DNA of 45,679 nt from Spirosoma spitsbergense DSM 19989. Its GTDB lineage: Bacteria; Bacteroidota; Bacteroidia; Cytophagales; Spirosomataceae. The DNA lies in assembly GCF_000374085.1 (NCBI RefSeq), contig NZ_KB893579.1, positions 1-45,679 on the forward strand, read 5' to 3'. The notes under the pieces were generated by a model. That model searched no databases. It was given only the letters and a program-made list of their open reading frames with translations, and had not been told where the DNA came from. Numbering within the stretch: position 1 is the stretch's first letter; each line of letters begins with the position of its first letter. The translations under genes were made by a program, and so were the position numbers. Below are positions 1-7,872 of this stretch, one piece after another.

Positions 1-2
1 GG

Positions 3-299
3 CAGATAGAAACCCTGTTTGGTGCCTTCAAATCCAGAGGCTTTGATTTAGAAGGGTGTGGCCTAACCAAGCATCATCGCCTTCGTCGGCTGTTGTTTAT
101 CTTGTCAATGAGTCTGATTTGGGCCCTTGAAACGGGCGAGTGGCTCATCAAAGCGGGTCATAAAATACCAACCCGCAACTTGACAGGCCGATGCCAAGCG
201 TTGTTTAGTTTATTCCGTCACGGTTTAGATGAACTGCGCGATAGAATCCTTAAAGGCCAACCTGTTGGCCACCTTGTACCACTTTTGTCCTGTACTTAG
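3..299 (+). CDS. IS4-type transposase, C-terminal fragment (cut by window edge)
   Basis: The reading frame is open from the first bases of the window and ends at a TAG stop. It reads QIETLFGAFKSRGFDLEG, then an Arg/Leu-rich stretch and a hydrophobic helix. A Glu followed seven residues later by Lys (E in IETLF, K in FKSRGF) fits the C-terminal part of the DDE catalytic region (YREK signature) of IS4-family transposases; the preceding Y and R lie outside the window. It would be the catalytic enzyme of an insertion sequence lying mostly to the left. A palindrome (GGCCAAC/GTTGGCC, 255-270) lies near its end. The terminal inverted repeat cannot be set because the other end is not visible. The family call rests on this short stretch only. 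Confidence 0.75.
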   Translation, partial: QIETLFGAFKSRGFDLEGCGLTKHHRLRRLLFILSMSLIWALETGEWLIKAGHKIPTRNLTGRCQALFSLFRHGLDELRDRILKGQPVGHLVPLLSCT

Positions 300-436
300 G
301 TTCGTTACATAAAAAATCAACGTGACGGCTGTTCCTGGTACGTCGCTCAGGCACTACCATATGCCCGACAGGGTGATCTTCTGGTATTGACCAATCATTT
401 TCAGGTACGAAAACGGTAAACCGCATTTTTTTTTCG

Positions 437-444
437 TACCTTTG
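437..444 (+). promoter_or_regulatory. Candidate -7 box (TACCTTTG) for rpsP
   Basis: TACCTTTG matches the Bacteroidota sigma-A -7 consensus TAnnTTTG and lies 53 nt before the rpsP ATG. No clear TTG -33 box is seen at the usual spacing. It would separate rpsP transcription from the IS remnant upstream. Confidence 0.5.
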
Positions 445-497
445 CGGCCACGTTTTACGCAGGGGGTTCGTCCTCCAATCAAAACTTACAAGCACAA

Positions 498-1322
498 ATG
501 GCTGTTAAAATTCGTTTAGCGCGTCGTGGACGCAAAAAAATGGCGATGTACGACATCGTGATCGCGGAGTCAACCTCCCCACGCGATGGCCGGTTTATCG
601 AGAAAATCGGTACGTACAACCCCAACACCGACCCCTCGACGGTCGTATTAAAGTCGGAACGGGCTGTTTACTGGCTCATGGTTGGTGCCCAGCCGACGGA
701 TACCGCGCGTTCGGTATTGTCGCACGAAGGTATCATGTACCGCAAGCACCTGCAGGTGGGCGTTAACAAAGGCGCTATTTCGCAGGAGCAGGCCGATGAG
801 AAATTCCTGACCTGGCAGGAAGGCAAACAGGGTCGTAAAGACACTGCTGCCGGAACCAAATCGCAGACCAAAGAGCAGGCTCGTGCCACTCGTCTGGAGA
901 CTGAGAAAAAGGTGAGCGAGGCTCGTGCGGAAGCAATTGCCAAAAAGAACAAGGTAGAAGAACCCACAGTGGAAGCTGCGGTAGTGGAAGCTCCTGTTGT
1001 TGAGGAAGAAACGGCTCCGGTTGCCAAAGCGCCTGTAGCAGAAGCAACGCCCGTAGTGGAAGCAACGCCCGAAGCTCCTGTAGCGGAAGAAACAACTCCT
1101 GTAGTGGAAGCGGCTCCTGTAGCGGCTGAAACTCCAGCTGCCGAAGCGTCGCCTGTTGCTGAAGAAGTGGCTCCTGAGCCAGCAGCACCAGCCGCCGAAG
1201 CGCCTGTAGCCGAAGAAACGACTCCAGCGGTAGAAGAAGCCGCACCGGCAGAAACCCCCGTTGCTGCTGAAGAAGCACCGGCAACGGAAGCAGCTGCTGA
1301 GGAAAAACCCAAAGCGGAATAA
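498..1322 (+). CDS. rpsP: 30S ribosomal protein S16 with long Ala/Glu/Pro/Val tail
   Basis: S16 of the small ribosomal subunit. The first ~85 residues are the S16 fold (starts [14 protein letters not shown], then [14 protein letters not shown] and a [13 protein letters not shown] segment). The E. coli protein is only ~82 aa, while this one is 274 aa. Residues ~85-155 are a charged helical linker and ~155-274 a low-complexity tail of repeated APVAEE/PVVEA-like units. Bacteroidota S16 proteins usually carry an A/E/K-rich extension, but this is a long one. The tail codons are so biased (GCN, GAA, GTA, CCN) that the opposite strand is also open; those frames are shadows. It is the first gene of an rpsP-rimM-trmD cluster, but a strong hairpin follows it, so rimM may be only partly read through. 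Confidence 0.97.
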   Translation: MAVKIRLARRGRKKMAMYDIVIAESTSPRDGRFIEKIGTYNPNTDPSTVVLKSERAVYWLMVGAQPTDTARSVLSHEGIMYRKHLQVGVNKGAISQEQADEKFLTWQEGKQGRKDTAAGTKSQTKEQARATRLETEKKVSEARAEAIAKKNKVEEPTVEAAVVEAPVVEEETAPVAKAPVAEATPVVEATPEAPVAEETTPVVEAAPVAAETPAAEASPVAEEVAPEPAAPAAEAPVAEETTPAVEEAAPAETPVAAEEAPATEAAAEEKPKAE

Positions 1323-1343
1323 TTTTTCGACAAAATCGGTAAG

Positions 1344-1377
1344 AAAGAGCCTGTTCGATTCTGGACAGGCTCTTTTT
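1344..1377 (+). terminator. Rho-independent terminator after rpsP
   Basis: AAAGAGCCTGT and ACAGGCTCTTT form a perfect 11-bp stem around a 10-nt loop, ending in a T run. It lies 22 nt after the rpsP stop and would attenuate or end transcription before rimM. Confidence 0.85.
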
Positions 1378-1448
1378 GTGAACAACGCGGTTAACCGGTG
1401 TCCCGGTGGAAAGCCGCCAACAACTGCGACTCTCTAGTTGCGTTACTT

Positions 1449-2075
1449 ATGACAAAAGACGATTGCTACCAACTGGGCCACATTACCAAAACGCACGGCG
1501 TCAATGGTGAACTGGTACTTTTTCTGGATGTTGATACCCCCGCCGAGTATGCCGACCTGGCCTCAGTACTGCTGGAGGTACGGGGTGAATTGATTCCGTA
1601 TTTTATAGAGTCGATTGCTATCGTAAAGGGTAGTCGGGCTATTGTGGCCTTCGAGGATATCGACTCCATGGAGCAGGCCGAGCGGCTTATCAATTGCGGA
1701 GCGTTCCTGCCGCTGGATGAACTGGAACCTATTACCGACGCAACCCGCTTTTACTTTCATGAAATTGTAGGGTATCAGATCGTTGATGCCGAAGCGGGCG
1801 AGCTCGGCACTGTGCGGGGTGTATATGCCATGAATGCCCAGGACCTGATTGCGATGGATTACCTCGGCAAAGAAGTGCTGATTCCCATCAACAGCGACAT
1901 CGTTCGAACGGTGGACCGGGCCAGTCAGAAGCTCAACGTGGCCCTGCCCGATGGGTTGTTGGCCATCTATATGGAGGAAGGAAAGGAGACGGATAAACCC
2001 GAAACGGAAGAGGATGCTGACCAGCGGGATGCCGCTCATGGTGATGAAACCCCGGACGATACCGATGAGGATTGA
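1449..2075 (+). CDS. rimM: Ribosome maturation factor RimM
   Basis: RimM binds S19 and helps 16S/30S head assembly. The N-terminal RimM domain begins [23 protein letters not shown], and a PRC-barrel follows ([13 protein letters not shown], then [10 protein letters not shown]). I chose the ATG that gives [10 protein letters not shown] because it puts the conserved LGHITKTHG motif at the usual distance from the start; the frame is open further upstream without a likely start. The protein is 208 aa, against ~175-180 for typical RimM, because of an acidic tail of ~35 residues ([17 protein letters not shown]). That tail region overlaps trmD by 11 nt, which suggests translational coupling. Confidence 0.95.
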   Translation: MTKDDCYQLGHITKTHGVNGELVLFLDVDTPAEYADLASVLLEVRGELIPYFIESIAIVKGSRAIVAFEDIDSMEQAERLINCGAFLPLDELEPITDATRFYFHEIVGYQIVDAEAGELGTVRGVYAMNAQDLIAMDYLGKEVLIPINSDIVRTVDRASQKLNVALPDGLLAIYMEEGKETDKPETEEDADQRDAAHGDETPDDTDED

Positions 2076-2763
2076 TATTATCACTTGCCTGCCAAAGCTC
2101 CTGGAAAGCTTTTTTGCCCATTCTATTCTGCAACGGGCGCAGCAGGGCGGCTACGTGGAGGTGGTAGTACATGACCTGCGCGACTACACTGCCGACAAAC
2201 ACCGGCGCGTAGATGACTACGCCTTTGGTGGAGGAGCCGGTATGGTGATGCAGATTGACCCGATTGCCCGCTGCATCCGGGCTCTGCAAAGCGAACGCAC
2301 CTACGATGAGGTTATTTATATGACGCCCGATGGTGTGCGTCTGAATCAGCAAACGGCGAATGCGTTATCGCTGCGGCAAAATCTGATCATCCTGTGCGGC
2401 CATTACAAAGGGGTTGACGAGCGCGTTCGGGAACTGTTCGTTACCCGCGAAATCAGCATTGGCGATTACGTACTGAGCGGGGGCGAACTGGCGGCCTGTG
2501 TCCTGTCCGATTCCCTGATCCGGCTGTTGCCCGGCGTACTGAATGATGAGACATCCGCCCTCACAGATTCGTTTCAGGATAACTTGCTGGCCCCCCCCGT
2601 CTACACCCGCCCGGCTGATTTTGAAGGGCATGAGGTACCCGCTATTCTTCTATCGGGGCATGAGGCTAAGATTGATGCGTGGCGTCACGAACAGGCCCTT
2701 GAACGTACGCGAACAAGAAGGCCGGATTTGCTGGAGGAACAGGCTCCCGAACCGAACGCCTGA
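2065..2763 (+). CDS. trmD: tRNA (guanine37-N1)-methyltransferase TrmD
   Basis: SPOUT-class enzyme that uses S-adenosylmethionine to methylate G37 of tRNAs, preventing frameshifting. Visible motifs are [14 protein letters not shown] at the start, [10 protein letters not shown], and the trefoil-knot segments [12 protein letters not shown] and [14 protein letters not shown], followed by the C-terminal helical part with [16 protein letters not shown]. The length of 232 aa is normal for the family. The ATG inside the end of rimM gives the canonical N-terminus; the frame is open further upstream but overlaps rimM deeply. The E. coli operon continues with rplS, which is absent here. Confidence 0.97.
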   Translation: MRIDIITCLPKLLESFFAHSILQRAQQGGYVEVVVHDLRDYTADKHRRVDDYAFGGGAGMVMQIDPIARCIRALQSERTYDEVIYMTPDGVRLNQQTANALSLRQNLIILCGHYKGVDERVRELFVTREISIGDYVLSGGELAACVLSDSLIRLLPGVLNDETSALTDSFQDNLLAPPVYTRPADFEGHEVPAILLSGHEAKIDAWRHEQALERTRTRRPDLLEEQAPEPNA

Positions 2764-2798
2764 TTTCTGGTTGTATTTGTAGACAATCAACCAATTAT

Positions 2799-3431
2799 AT
2801 GCAACTTTTAGTCGTAGGGGCTACGGGTGGGACCGGAAAGCAGGCCGTTCAGCAGGCACTGGAACGGGGTCATTCCGTTACTGCCTTTGTCCGTGATCCC
2901 GCCAAATTAGGTATTCAGCACCCAAACCTAACTGTTTTGACCGGCAATGTACTGAACCCTGAAACGCTGTTGCCCGCCGTTCGTCGGCAGGACGCCGTGA
3001 TTTGTTCGCTCGGCGGCCGACCTGGTCAGCTGGACCACTCCGTATCAGAAGGGACGAAGAACCTGATTGAGGCCATGAGACTGGCTGGTGTCCGTCGGTT
3101 GCTGGTGGTTTCCTCTCTGGGGGTGGGCGATAGTTACGCGAGTGCCCCACTACTCAGTAAACTATTCATCAAAACATTCCTGAGTGGCCCCATGGCGGAG
3201 AAAGAGATTCAGGAACAGGCCATTCGGGAGAGTAAGTTGGACTGGCTGATTGCCCGCCCAACCCGGTTGCTCGATGGGAAGGCAACGGGTAATTACAAGG
3301 TGGCAGAAACTATGGATTTTTCGGTCTTCAACATGCCCCGCATCAACCGGGCCGACGTGGCGGCTTTCCTGCTCGACCAACTCACGAGTGACCAGTATCT
3401 TCACAAAGCCGTGACCATCACGGATAAATGA
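2799..3431 (+). CDS. NAD(P)-binding, NmrA/atypical-SDR-like oxidoreductase
   Basis: A 210-aa Rossmann-fold protein beginning MQLLVVGATGGTGKQAVQQA, in which GATGGTGK is the dinucleotide-binding glycine motif. The following FVRDP is typical of NADP-preferring atypical short-chain dehydrogenases (NAD(P)H-binding/BLVRB-like). SSLGVGDSYASAP and the LDWLIARPTRL stretch fit the same group. These proteins act as NADPH-dependent flavin or quinone reductases or as redox sensors, and the substrate cannot be read from the sequence. It lies 35 nt after trmD on the same strand, so it may be co-transcribed, and it is convergent with the next gene. Confidence 0.85.
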   Translation: MQLLVVGATGGTGKQAVQQALERGHSVTAFVRDPAKLGIQHPNLTVLTGNVLNPETLLPAVRRQDAVICSLGGRPGQLDHSVSEGTKNLIEAMRLAGVRRLLVVSSLGVGDSYASAPLLSKLFIKTFLSGPMAEKEIQEQAIRESKLDWLIARPTRLLDGKATGNYKVAETMDFSVFNMPRINRADVAAFLLDQLTSDQYLHKAVTITDK

Positions 3432-3466
3432 CTTGTAGTGGGTTTAGGAAACCGGCCCTATAAGCA

Positions 3467-3838
3467 CTATTCCACCGGATGCGAACTCACAATTTTGCAG
3501 TCGCAGCGTTTGGTTTCGGCGGGTAACGTAACGGGCTTGTCGAAGATGCTTTTGGGGTCCAGCTTCCGGGAAAAGGTCGTGTATTTCTCCTTCAACACCT
3601 TTCCCGATTCATCGAAAGCCACGATTTTTACGGATATATCCTTATGAGACCGGTTCGATAAGTTATGAACGGCCACGTTGACCGTGGAGGTGACCAGTAT
3701 ATTATCCAGGTTTGAACAGTCTACCGTCAGGTCAATCGTTTCGGGCAAAAGAGACGTGTTGTTCTGACGGGAAATAATAAATAGGGCAACACCGCCTACA
3801 AGGACGATAAGCAATACAATTCTGACTAGTGATTTCAT
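3467..3838 (-). CDS. Small membrane-anchored protein of unknown function
   Basis: 123 aa. Residues ~4-22 (SLVRIVLLIVLVGGVALFI) form a single hydrophobic helix, followed by a Ser/Asn-rich stretch and a domain with alternating hydrophobic residues (VDCSNLDNILVTSTVNVAVHN, IVAFDESGKVL). This suggests a small beta-sandwich held outside the inner membrane, similar in outline to FxLYD-type domains. A CDC motif and one further Cys are present. It lies 23 nt downstream of the peptidoglycan glycosyltransferase and on its strand, so a shared transcript and an envelope role are likely. I do not recognise a named family. Confidence 0.75.
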   Translation of the reverse strand: MKSLVRIVLLIVLVGGVALFIISRQNNTSLLPETIDLTVDCSNLDNILVTSTVNVAVHNLSNRSHKDISVKIVAFDESGKVLKEKYTTFSRKLDPKSIFDKPVTLPAETKRCDCKIVSSHPVE

Positions 3839-3861
3839 GAGTGGTTAGTAATTGATGCAAG

Positions 3862-6102
3862 CTAGGGGTTACTATCTTCCAGCGCTTTCTGGGCTTCCCG
3901 TTCCCGGCGTTTCTGCTCCCGGCGTTCCTGCCGTAGTTGTTTGCGGGTCTTTACGGTATCGGCAGGGGCAGGTTCTCCAGTGGCTCTGTCCGGGCGCTCA
4001 GGCTGCACTGTAGTCTGTTCCGTATCGGTTGGCTTCTCGTCTGCTTTCCGGCCTTTGAACAAACGACGGAAGAAGTTGCCGATACCCGTTTCTCCCTCAT
4101 CCAGGTCGATGTCTGCCGGGTCGGTCATCAGACTGTCGGGTAACGACAGCGAATCGGTCGGCGCCACTTCCCGGCGGAGTCCTTCCCGTAGCCGAACATC
4201 GTAGAAACCATAGGCTCCGGAGTCGGGCGCAGTAAGGCCACGCTTCGCCATGATGCGGCCAATGAGTCTAAAATACCCGCGTACGCCACGGGCCTGAAGG
4301 GTACCGCCCGGAATAAACCAGTTCAAGGCTGCTTTGGGTCGGGGAACTACAAAGGCGAGGAAGATACTTTCGCCCAGATTCAGATTGGCCGGGCTTTTGG
4401 CAAAGTAATACCGGGCTGCTTCGCCAATGCCGTATACGTTGCGTCCCCACTCAATGATGTTGAGGTACACTTCATACATCCGTTCTTTAGAAACGATGTG
4501 TTCATTTTCGATCAGCCAGACAATTAAAATCTCCTCTACCTTCCGCGACAGGGTTTTATTTCGGTTTAGAAACACGTTTTTAACCAGCTGCATGGAAACC
4601 GTACTGGCCCCTCTTTTGAAGGATTTTTCTTTAAAGTTGGTAGCAATCGATACCCGGAATGCCTTTTCGTTGAACCCGTTGTGGGTAAAGAAATTATAAT
4701 CTTCTGACGTTAGAAGCGCATTACGCAGATCGGGAGCAATCTGGTTCAGGGGCGTAAAATCCGGGTTTTCCGGGCCAACCCGAATGGTGCGTACGGGTTT
4801 CCCTTTCTCGTAGGGGGTATAATCGAATGGTCGGTTGATGGCAGAGAAATCAGTTTGCCCCATCTTCAGAATGCGGAACCCATCGGCTGTCAGGCCCGAT
4901 TCAAATTTGACGGAATCCGGTAAGGCTGTGTCTAGCTGAAAAGCGAGGTCATACCTGAGTTTGCCTGCAACCTGCATGCCTTCCAGCGACTCGAATAATC
5001 CCTGCGGGAATGAATTGAAGAGAGCCTGGGCATTTATGGCACCGGTATGCAGCTGAACCTCGTATATTTTGACGGGTTTAAGCGTGTATTTTACGAATGG
5101 ATGTGCGCTGACCTGACCCAGGTGCAGCGTCGATGAGCTATCCACGCCCACGTAGTTTTCACCGACAAACAGGTTGGCATCAATGGCCGCTCGGGGCACA
5201 AATACATCCGTACGGGCAATGGCGGGGTGGTTGATGCGTAAATTGGCGACCGACCCTGCTCCTTCCAGCCGAAACTCGCCCCGCGTGCGGTCCACATCCC
5301 GGAGTTCGGCCCGCAGGGTATCGGCCTGTATTTTAAGGTTGTATTTCTTCTCGATGTACGGAATTTCAATCGGCTTCGGCCGACCACCCTGCCCCTCGGC
5401 GTACAATGCCAGATCGTACTCCCGGTCGCCGGGGTCGGCGGTTCCCGTCAGGTGCCAGGTTGCCTGATTGCCATTCAATTTAATGGTGGAGGTAACGTCT
5501 CCGTTGTCGATCAGGGCCGTTCTGGTGAGTAAACTGAGAGTGTCATTGTTGTCCATGGCCCTGAATTCCAGATTGCTGACATTCAGGTCGTCGGGAATTT
5601 TAGACAGGATATTATCAATCAGATCCTCGGCAATGTCGGCCAGATTGGTACGCTGAGTTTTCTCGGATACGGTTGATACTGTAGCCGTCGAATCTCGTTT
5701 GCGATGCAGCAGGAAGTCTATGTTGCTAATCGAATCCCGTTTTACGACCTGAATCAGCCCGTTTTCGAGCGTCATCTCCGATAGTCCGATTTTTCCTGCC
5801 AGCAGGGGCCAGAACCGAACGCCCAGTTCAACCCGACGAATACGGGCGAGGCTATCGCGTTTTTCGGGTACAACCGAAATATCCGTGAAGGCCAGCGAAG
5901 TTAAACCAGTGAATTTTGCTGAACCAATACGAACGTCGAGCTGATAATCGCGTTTAGCTTTCCGAATGCCCCGTTCGAGGGCCGTTTTTAGCAGGCTCTC
6001 CCGCTTGATATAGGCGAAGCCTACGCCGACGAGAGCCAGCAAAAAAAGGCTTAAAAACACCCAGCCTGCTATACGCAGGGCTTTCTGTTGACGATACGTC
6101 AT
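3862..6102 (-). CDS. GT51 peptidoglycan glycosyltransferase with AsmA-like N-terminal region
   Basis: 746 aa. After a short cytoplasmic start there is one membrane helix (~residues 13-32), then an AsmA-like region (LAFTDISVVPEKRDSLARI, LSEMTLENGLIQVVKRD), then a long beta-rich region. The GT51 domain occupies about residues 440-640: the catalytic EDYNFFTHNGF (Glu near 467), RGASTVSMQLVKNVFLNRNKTLSRK, then EVYLNIIEWGRNVYGIGEAA. GT51 enzymes polymerise lipid II into glycan strands. No transpeptidase domain follows; instead there is a charged, Arg/Glu-rich tail with QERREQKRREREAQK. It is therefore a monofunctional glycosyltransferase with an extra lipid-transport-like module. A -7 box lies just upstream and the small membrane protein follows. 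Confidence 0.9.
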   Translation of the reverse strand: MTYRQQKALRIAGWVFLSLFLLALVGVGFAYIKRESLLKTALERGIRKAKRDYQLDVRIGSAKFTGLTSLAFTDISVVPEKRDSLARIRRVELGVRFWPLLAGKIGLSEMTLENGLIQVVKRDSISNIDFLLHRKRDSTATVSTVSEKTQRTNLADIAEDLIDNILSKIPDDLNVSNLEFRAMDNNDTLSLLTRTALIDNGDVTSTIKLNGNQATWHLTGTADPGDREYDLALYAEGQGGRPKPIEIPYIEKKYNLKIQADTLRAELRDVDRTRGEFRLEGAGSVANLRINHPAIARTDVFVPRAAIDANLFVGENYVGVDSSSTLHLGQVSAHPFVKYTLKPVKIYEVQLHTGAINAQALFNSFPQGLFESLEGMQVAGKLRYDLAFQLDTALPDSVKFESGLTADGFRILKMGQTDFSAINRPFDYTPYEKGKPVRTIRVGPENPDFTPLNQIAPDLRNALLTSEDYNFFTHNGFNEKAFRVSIATNFKEKSFKRGASTVSMQLVKNVFLNRNKTLSRKVEEILIVWLIENEHIVSKERMYEVYLNIIEWGRNVYGIGEAARYYFAKSPANLNLGESIFLAFVVPRPKAALNWFIPGGTLQARGVRGYFRLIGRIMAKRGLTAPDSGAYGFYDVRLREGLRREVAPTDSLSLPDSLMTDPADIDLDEGETGIGNFFRRLFKGRKADEKPTDTEQTTVQPERPDRATGEPAPADTVKTRKQLRQERREQKRREREAQKALEDSNP

Positions 6103-6126
6103 GCTTACTGTTTATGCTCGTAGCTG

Positions 6127-6134
6127 CAAAGATA
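6127..6134 (-). promoter_or_regulatory. Candidate -7 box (TATCTTTG) for the GT51 gene
   Basis: On the minus strand TATCTTTG matches TAnnTTTG exactly, 25 nt upstream of the GT51 start codon. It lies directly beside the heptad inverted repeat 6143-6233, whose arm would cover the -33 region. Confidence 0.5.
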
Positions 6135-6142
6135 AGTTTTTT

Positions 6143-6233
6143 AGTATTAGGAGTGAGGAGCGAGGAGTTGCTGACGCGTTGACCCTCTCTTGCGTCAGCA
6201 ACTCCTCGCTCCTCACTCCTCACTCCTAATACT
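6143..6233. repeat. Inverted repeat with heptad-array arms (RAGGAGY type)
   Basis: The left arm (6143-6177) and right arm (6192-6233) are reverse complements. Each consists of 7-nt units: TAGGAGT, GAGGAGC, GAGGAGT on the left and their complements on the right. The right arm carries one extra 7-nt unit, as expected from slippage. The arms close on GCTGACGC / GCGTCAGC around a 14-nt centre. It fills most of the spacer between the acetyltransferase and the GT51 gene. There is no T-run like that of a normal terminator. Confidence 0.85.
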
Positions 6234-6249
6234 GTCTTTACACTGTCTT

Positions 6250-6702
6250 TCAGAAATCCAGATGGCAGTTGGTCCAGCCATCGTCGAAGCGGGTACCAAA
6301 CTGTTTGTAGAAGCCGATGGCGGGTTCGTTCCAGTCCAGCACCTGCCACATCATACCCGTACAGTTTGTTTCACGGGCCATTTCAATGGTTGCATCCAGG
6401 AGCAGTTTACCAACACCAAACCCCCGGAATGCCTCCGTCACGATGATATCTTCCAGATACAGCCGTTTTCCTTTCCAGGTCGAATAGCGAAAGAAATAGA
6501 GTGCCATACCAACAATCTTCTCACTATCGGAGTCTTCGGCCATAATCATCCCGAACAACGGGCTGGGTCCGAAACCGTCGAGTGCCATTTGTTCAATGGA
6601 ATTGGTCACCTGGTCGGCAGCCAGTTCATAAACGGCTAGTTCGTTCACTAAAGCAAACGCTTCTGGTACATCTTCGAGGGTACCCGGGCGAATTGAAATC
6701 AT
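6250..6702 (-). CDS. GNAT acetyltransferase, SSAT-like (polyamine/thialysine type)
   Basis: 150-aa acetyl-CoA-dependent N-acetyltransferase. The start at MISIRPGTLEDVPEAFALV is chosen because it gives the canonical first GNAT strand; an upstream start would overlap the pseudouridine synthase gene. Acetyl-CoA binding shows in FRGFGVGKLLLD. The block ALYFFRYSTWKGKRLYLEDIIV, with DWNEPAIGFYKQFG near the end, closely resembles spermidine/spermine (SSAT1/SSAT2, thialysine) acetyltransferases, where the W-GK-LYLED segment lies at the active site. It may acetylate a diamine, polyamine or lysine-like amine; the substrate is inferred. It lies downstream of the pseudouridine synthase on the same strand. 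Confidence 0.88.
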   Translation of the reverse strand: MISIRPGTLEDVPEAFALVNELAVYELAADQVTNSIEQMALDGFGPSPLFGMIMAEDSDSEKIVGMALYFFRYSTWKGKRLYLEDIIVTEAFRGFGVGKLLLDATIEMARETNCTGMMWQVLDWNEPAIGFYKQFGTRFDDGWTNCHLDF

Positions 6703-6796
6703 AGGTTTGTCAGCGATAGAATGGTAGATAACAGGTTGAATAAGTAGCGTTCGCAAGATACTCAATACGCGGGTGGCTCCGATATACTCTTTTGCA

Positions 6797-7825
6797 CTAG
6801 GCAATTATATACTTTTGCCATTTCAGCAGGGCCGATTGAAAATCGTCGGGTAAATCGGAATCGAACTGCATCCATTCCTTAGTCCGGGGGTGCGTAAAAC
6901 CCAGCGATTTGGCGTGTAGTGCCTGTCGGGGTAACAGGGTAAAGGCGTTGCCCACAAAGGCTTTGTAGCTGCCCACCGGATTACCCCGTAAAATACGGTC
7001 GCCCCCGTACATGGCATCATTGAAAAGGGGATGGCCAAGGTGCTTCAGGTGCGCCCGGATCTGGTGCGTCCGGCCCGTTTCCAGGTTGCATTGCAGCAGG
7101 GTGACGTAACGCAGTTCTTCCAGCGTTTTGAAATGGGTAACGGCCCATTTCCCTTTGCTTTCATCGTCGTAAATGGTCTGTACTTTTCGATCTTTCAGAC
7201 TGCGGCCAATGTATCCTGTAATGGTGCCATCGGGTGGATTGGGAATGCCCCAAACCAGTGCGTTGTAGGTTCGTTCGATGGTGTGTTCAAAAAACTGCCG
7301 GGCCAGGTGCGTCATCGCGAACTCGGTTTTGGCAATCACCATCAGCCCCGACGTGTCTTTATCGATTCGGTGTACCAGACCCGGCCTGATGTTCCCGTTT
7401 CGGGTAGTGGGCAGGTTCTGAAAATGATAGACCAGCGCGTTGACCAGCGTACCATCCCAGTTACCGTGAGCCGGGTGTACCACCATGCCCGCCGGTTTGT
7501 TCAACACCAGCAACTCGTCATCTTCGTAGACGATAGTGAGCGGAATATTTTCGGGTTTGATGTCCGTATCGCGGGGCGGGTGCGGCAGCGAGATGGTAAT
7601 GACATCCGACGGTTTTATTTTATAACTGGCCTTCGTCAGATTCCCATTCACCCGAACCGATTCGGCATCGATAGCGGCCTGGATTTTGGTACGCGTGGCA
7701 TTTTGCAACCGGTCCATCAGGAAGCGGTCAATCCGTAACAGGCTCTGGCCTTTGTCCACCACAATGCGGTGGTGTTCGTATAATTCGTCGTCTTCGGGTA
7801 ATTCGTCTTCTGTTTCCGCTACCAT
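6797..7825 (-). CDS. RluA/RluD-family 23S rRNA pseudouridine synthase
   Basis: 342 aa. An N-terminal S4 RNA-binding domain (RIDRFLMDRLQNATRTKIQAAI, VRVNGNLTKASYKIKP) precedes the RluA catalytic domain. The catalytic motif is HRIDKDTSGLMVIAKT, in which Asp attacks the uridine. LETGRTHQIRAHLKHLGHPLFND is the second family signature. S4 plus catalytic domain and this length fit RluD best (helix 69 of 23S rRNA), but RluC-like activity cannot be excluded. The start is ATG with an acidic N-terminal tail. It is divergent from the PLP enzyme gene, 47 bp away. Confidence 0.93.
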   Translation of the reverse strand: MVAETEDELPEDDELYEHHRIVVDKGQSLLRIDRFLMDRLQNATRTKIQAAIDAESVRVNGNLTKASYKIKPSDVITISLPHPPRDTDIKPENIPLTIVYEDDELLVLNKPAGMVVHPAHGNWDGTLVNALVYHFQNLPTTRNGNIRPGLVHRIDKDTSGLMVIAKTEFAMTHLARQFFEHTIERTYNALVWGIPNPPDGTITGYIGRSLKDRKVQTIYDDESKGKWAVTHFKTLEELRYVTLLQCNLETGRTHQIRAHLKHLGHPLFNDAMYGGDRILRGNPVGSYKAFVGNAFTLLPRQALHAKSLGFTHPRTKEWMQFDSDLPDDFQSALLKWQKYIIA

Positions 7826-7858
7826 TTTCTCAGCTTTGCAAGCTTACCAGTCAAACCG

Positions 7859-7866
7859 CAAAAATA
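7859..7866 (-). promoter_or_regulatory. Candidate -7 box (TATTTTTG) for the pseudouridine synthase gene
   Basis: A minus-strand TATTTTTG fits TAnnTTTG and lies 34 nt upstream of the pseudouridine synthase ATG, in the 47-bp divergent spacer. A plus-strand box for the opposite gene is not obvious. Confidence 0.42.
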
Positions 7867-7872
7867 CGGATT

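Noticed and set aside
250..495. 81-codon minus-strand frame between the IS fragment and rpsP
   Set aside because: It runs across the end of the transposase and the rpsP promoter region, has no recognisable domain and would need a start next to rpsP. Treated as non-coding.
648..1385. Long minus-strand open frames opposite rpsP
   Set aside because: They exist because the Ala/Glu/Pro/Val tail of S16 has biased codons that leave the other strand open; the products are Ser/Ala- or Arg/Phe-rich low-complexity strings without domain features.
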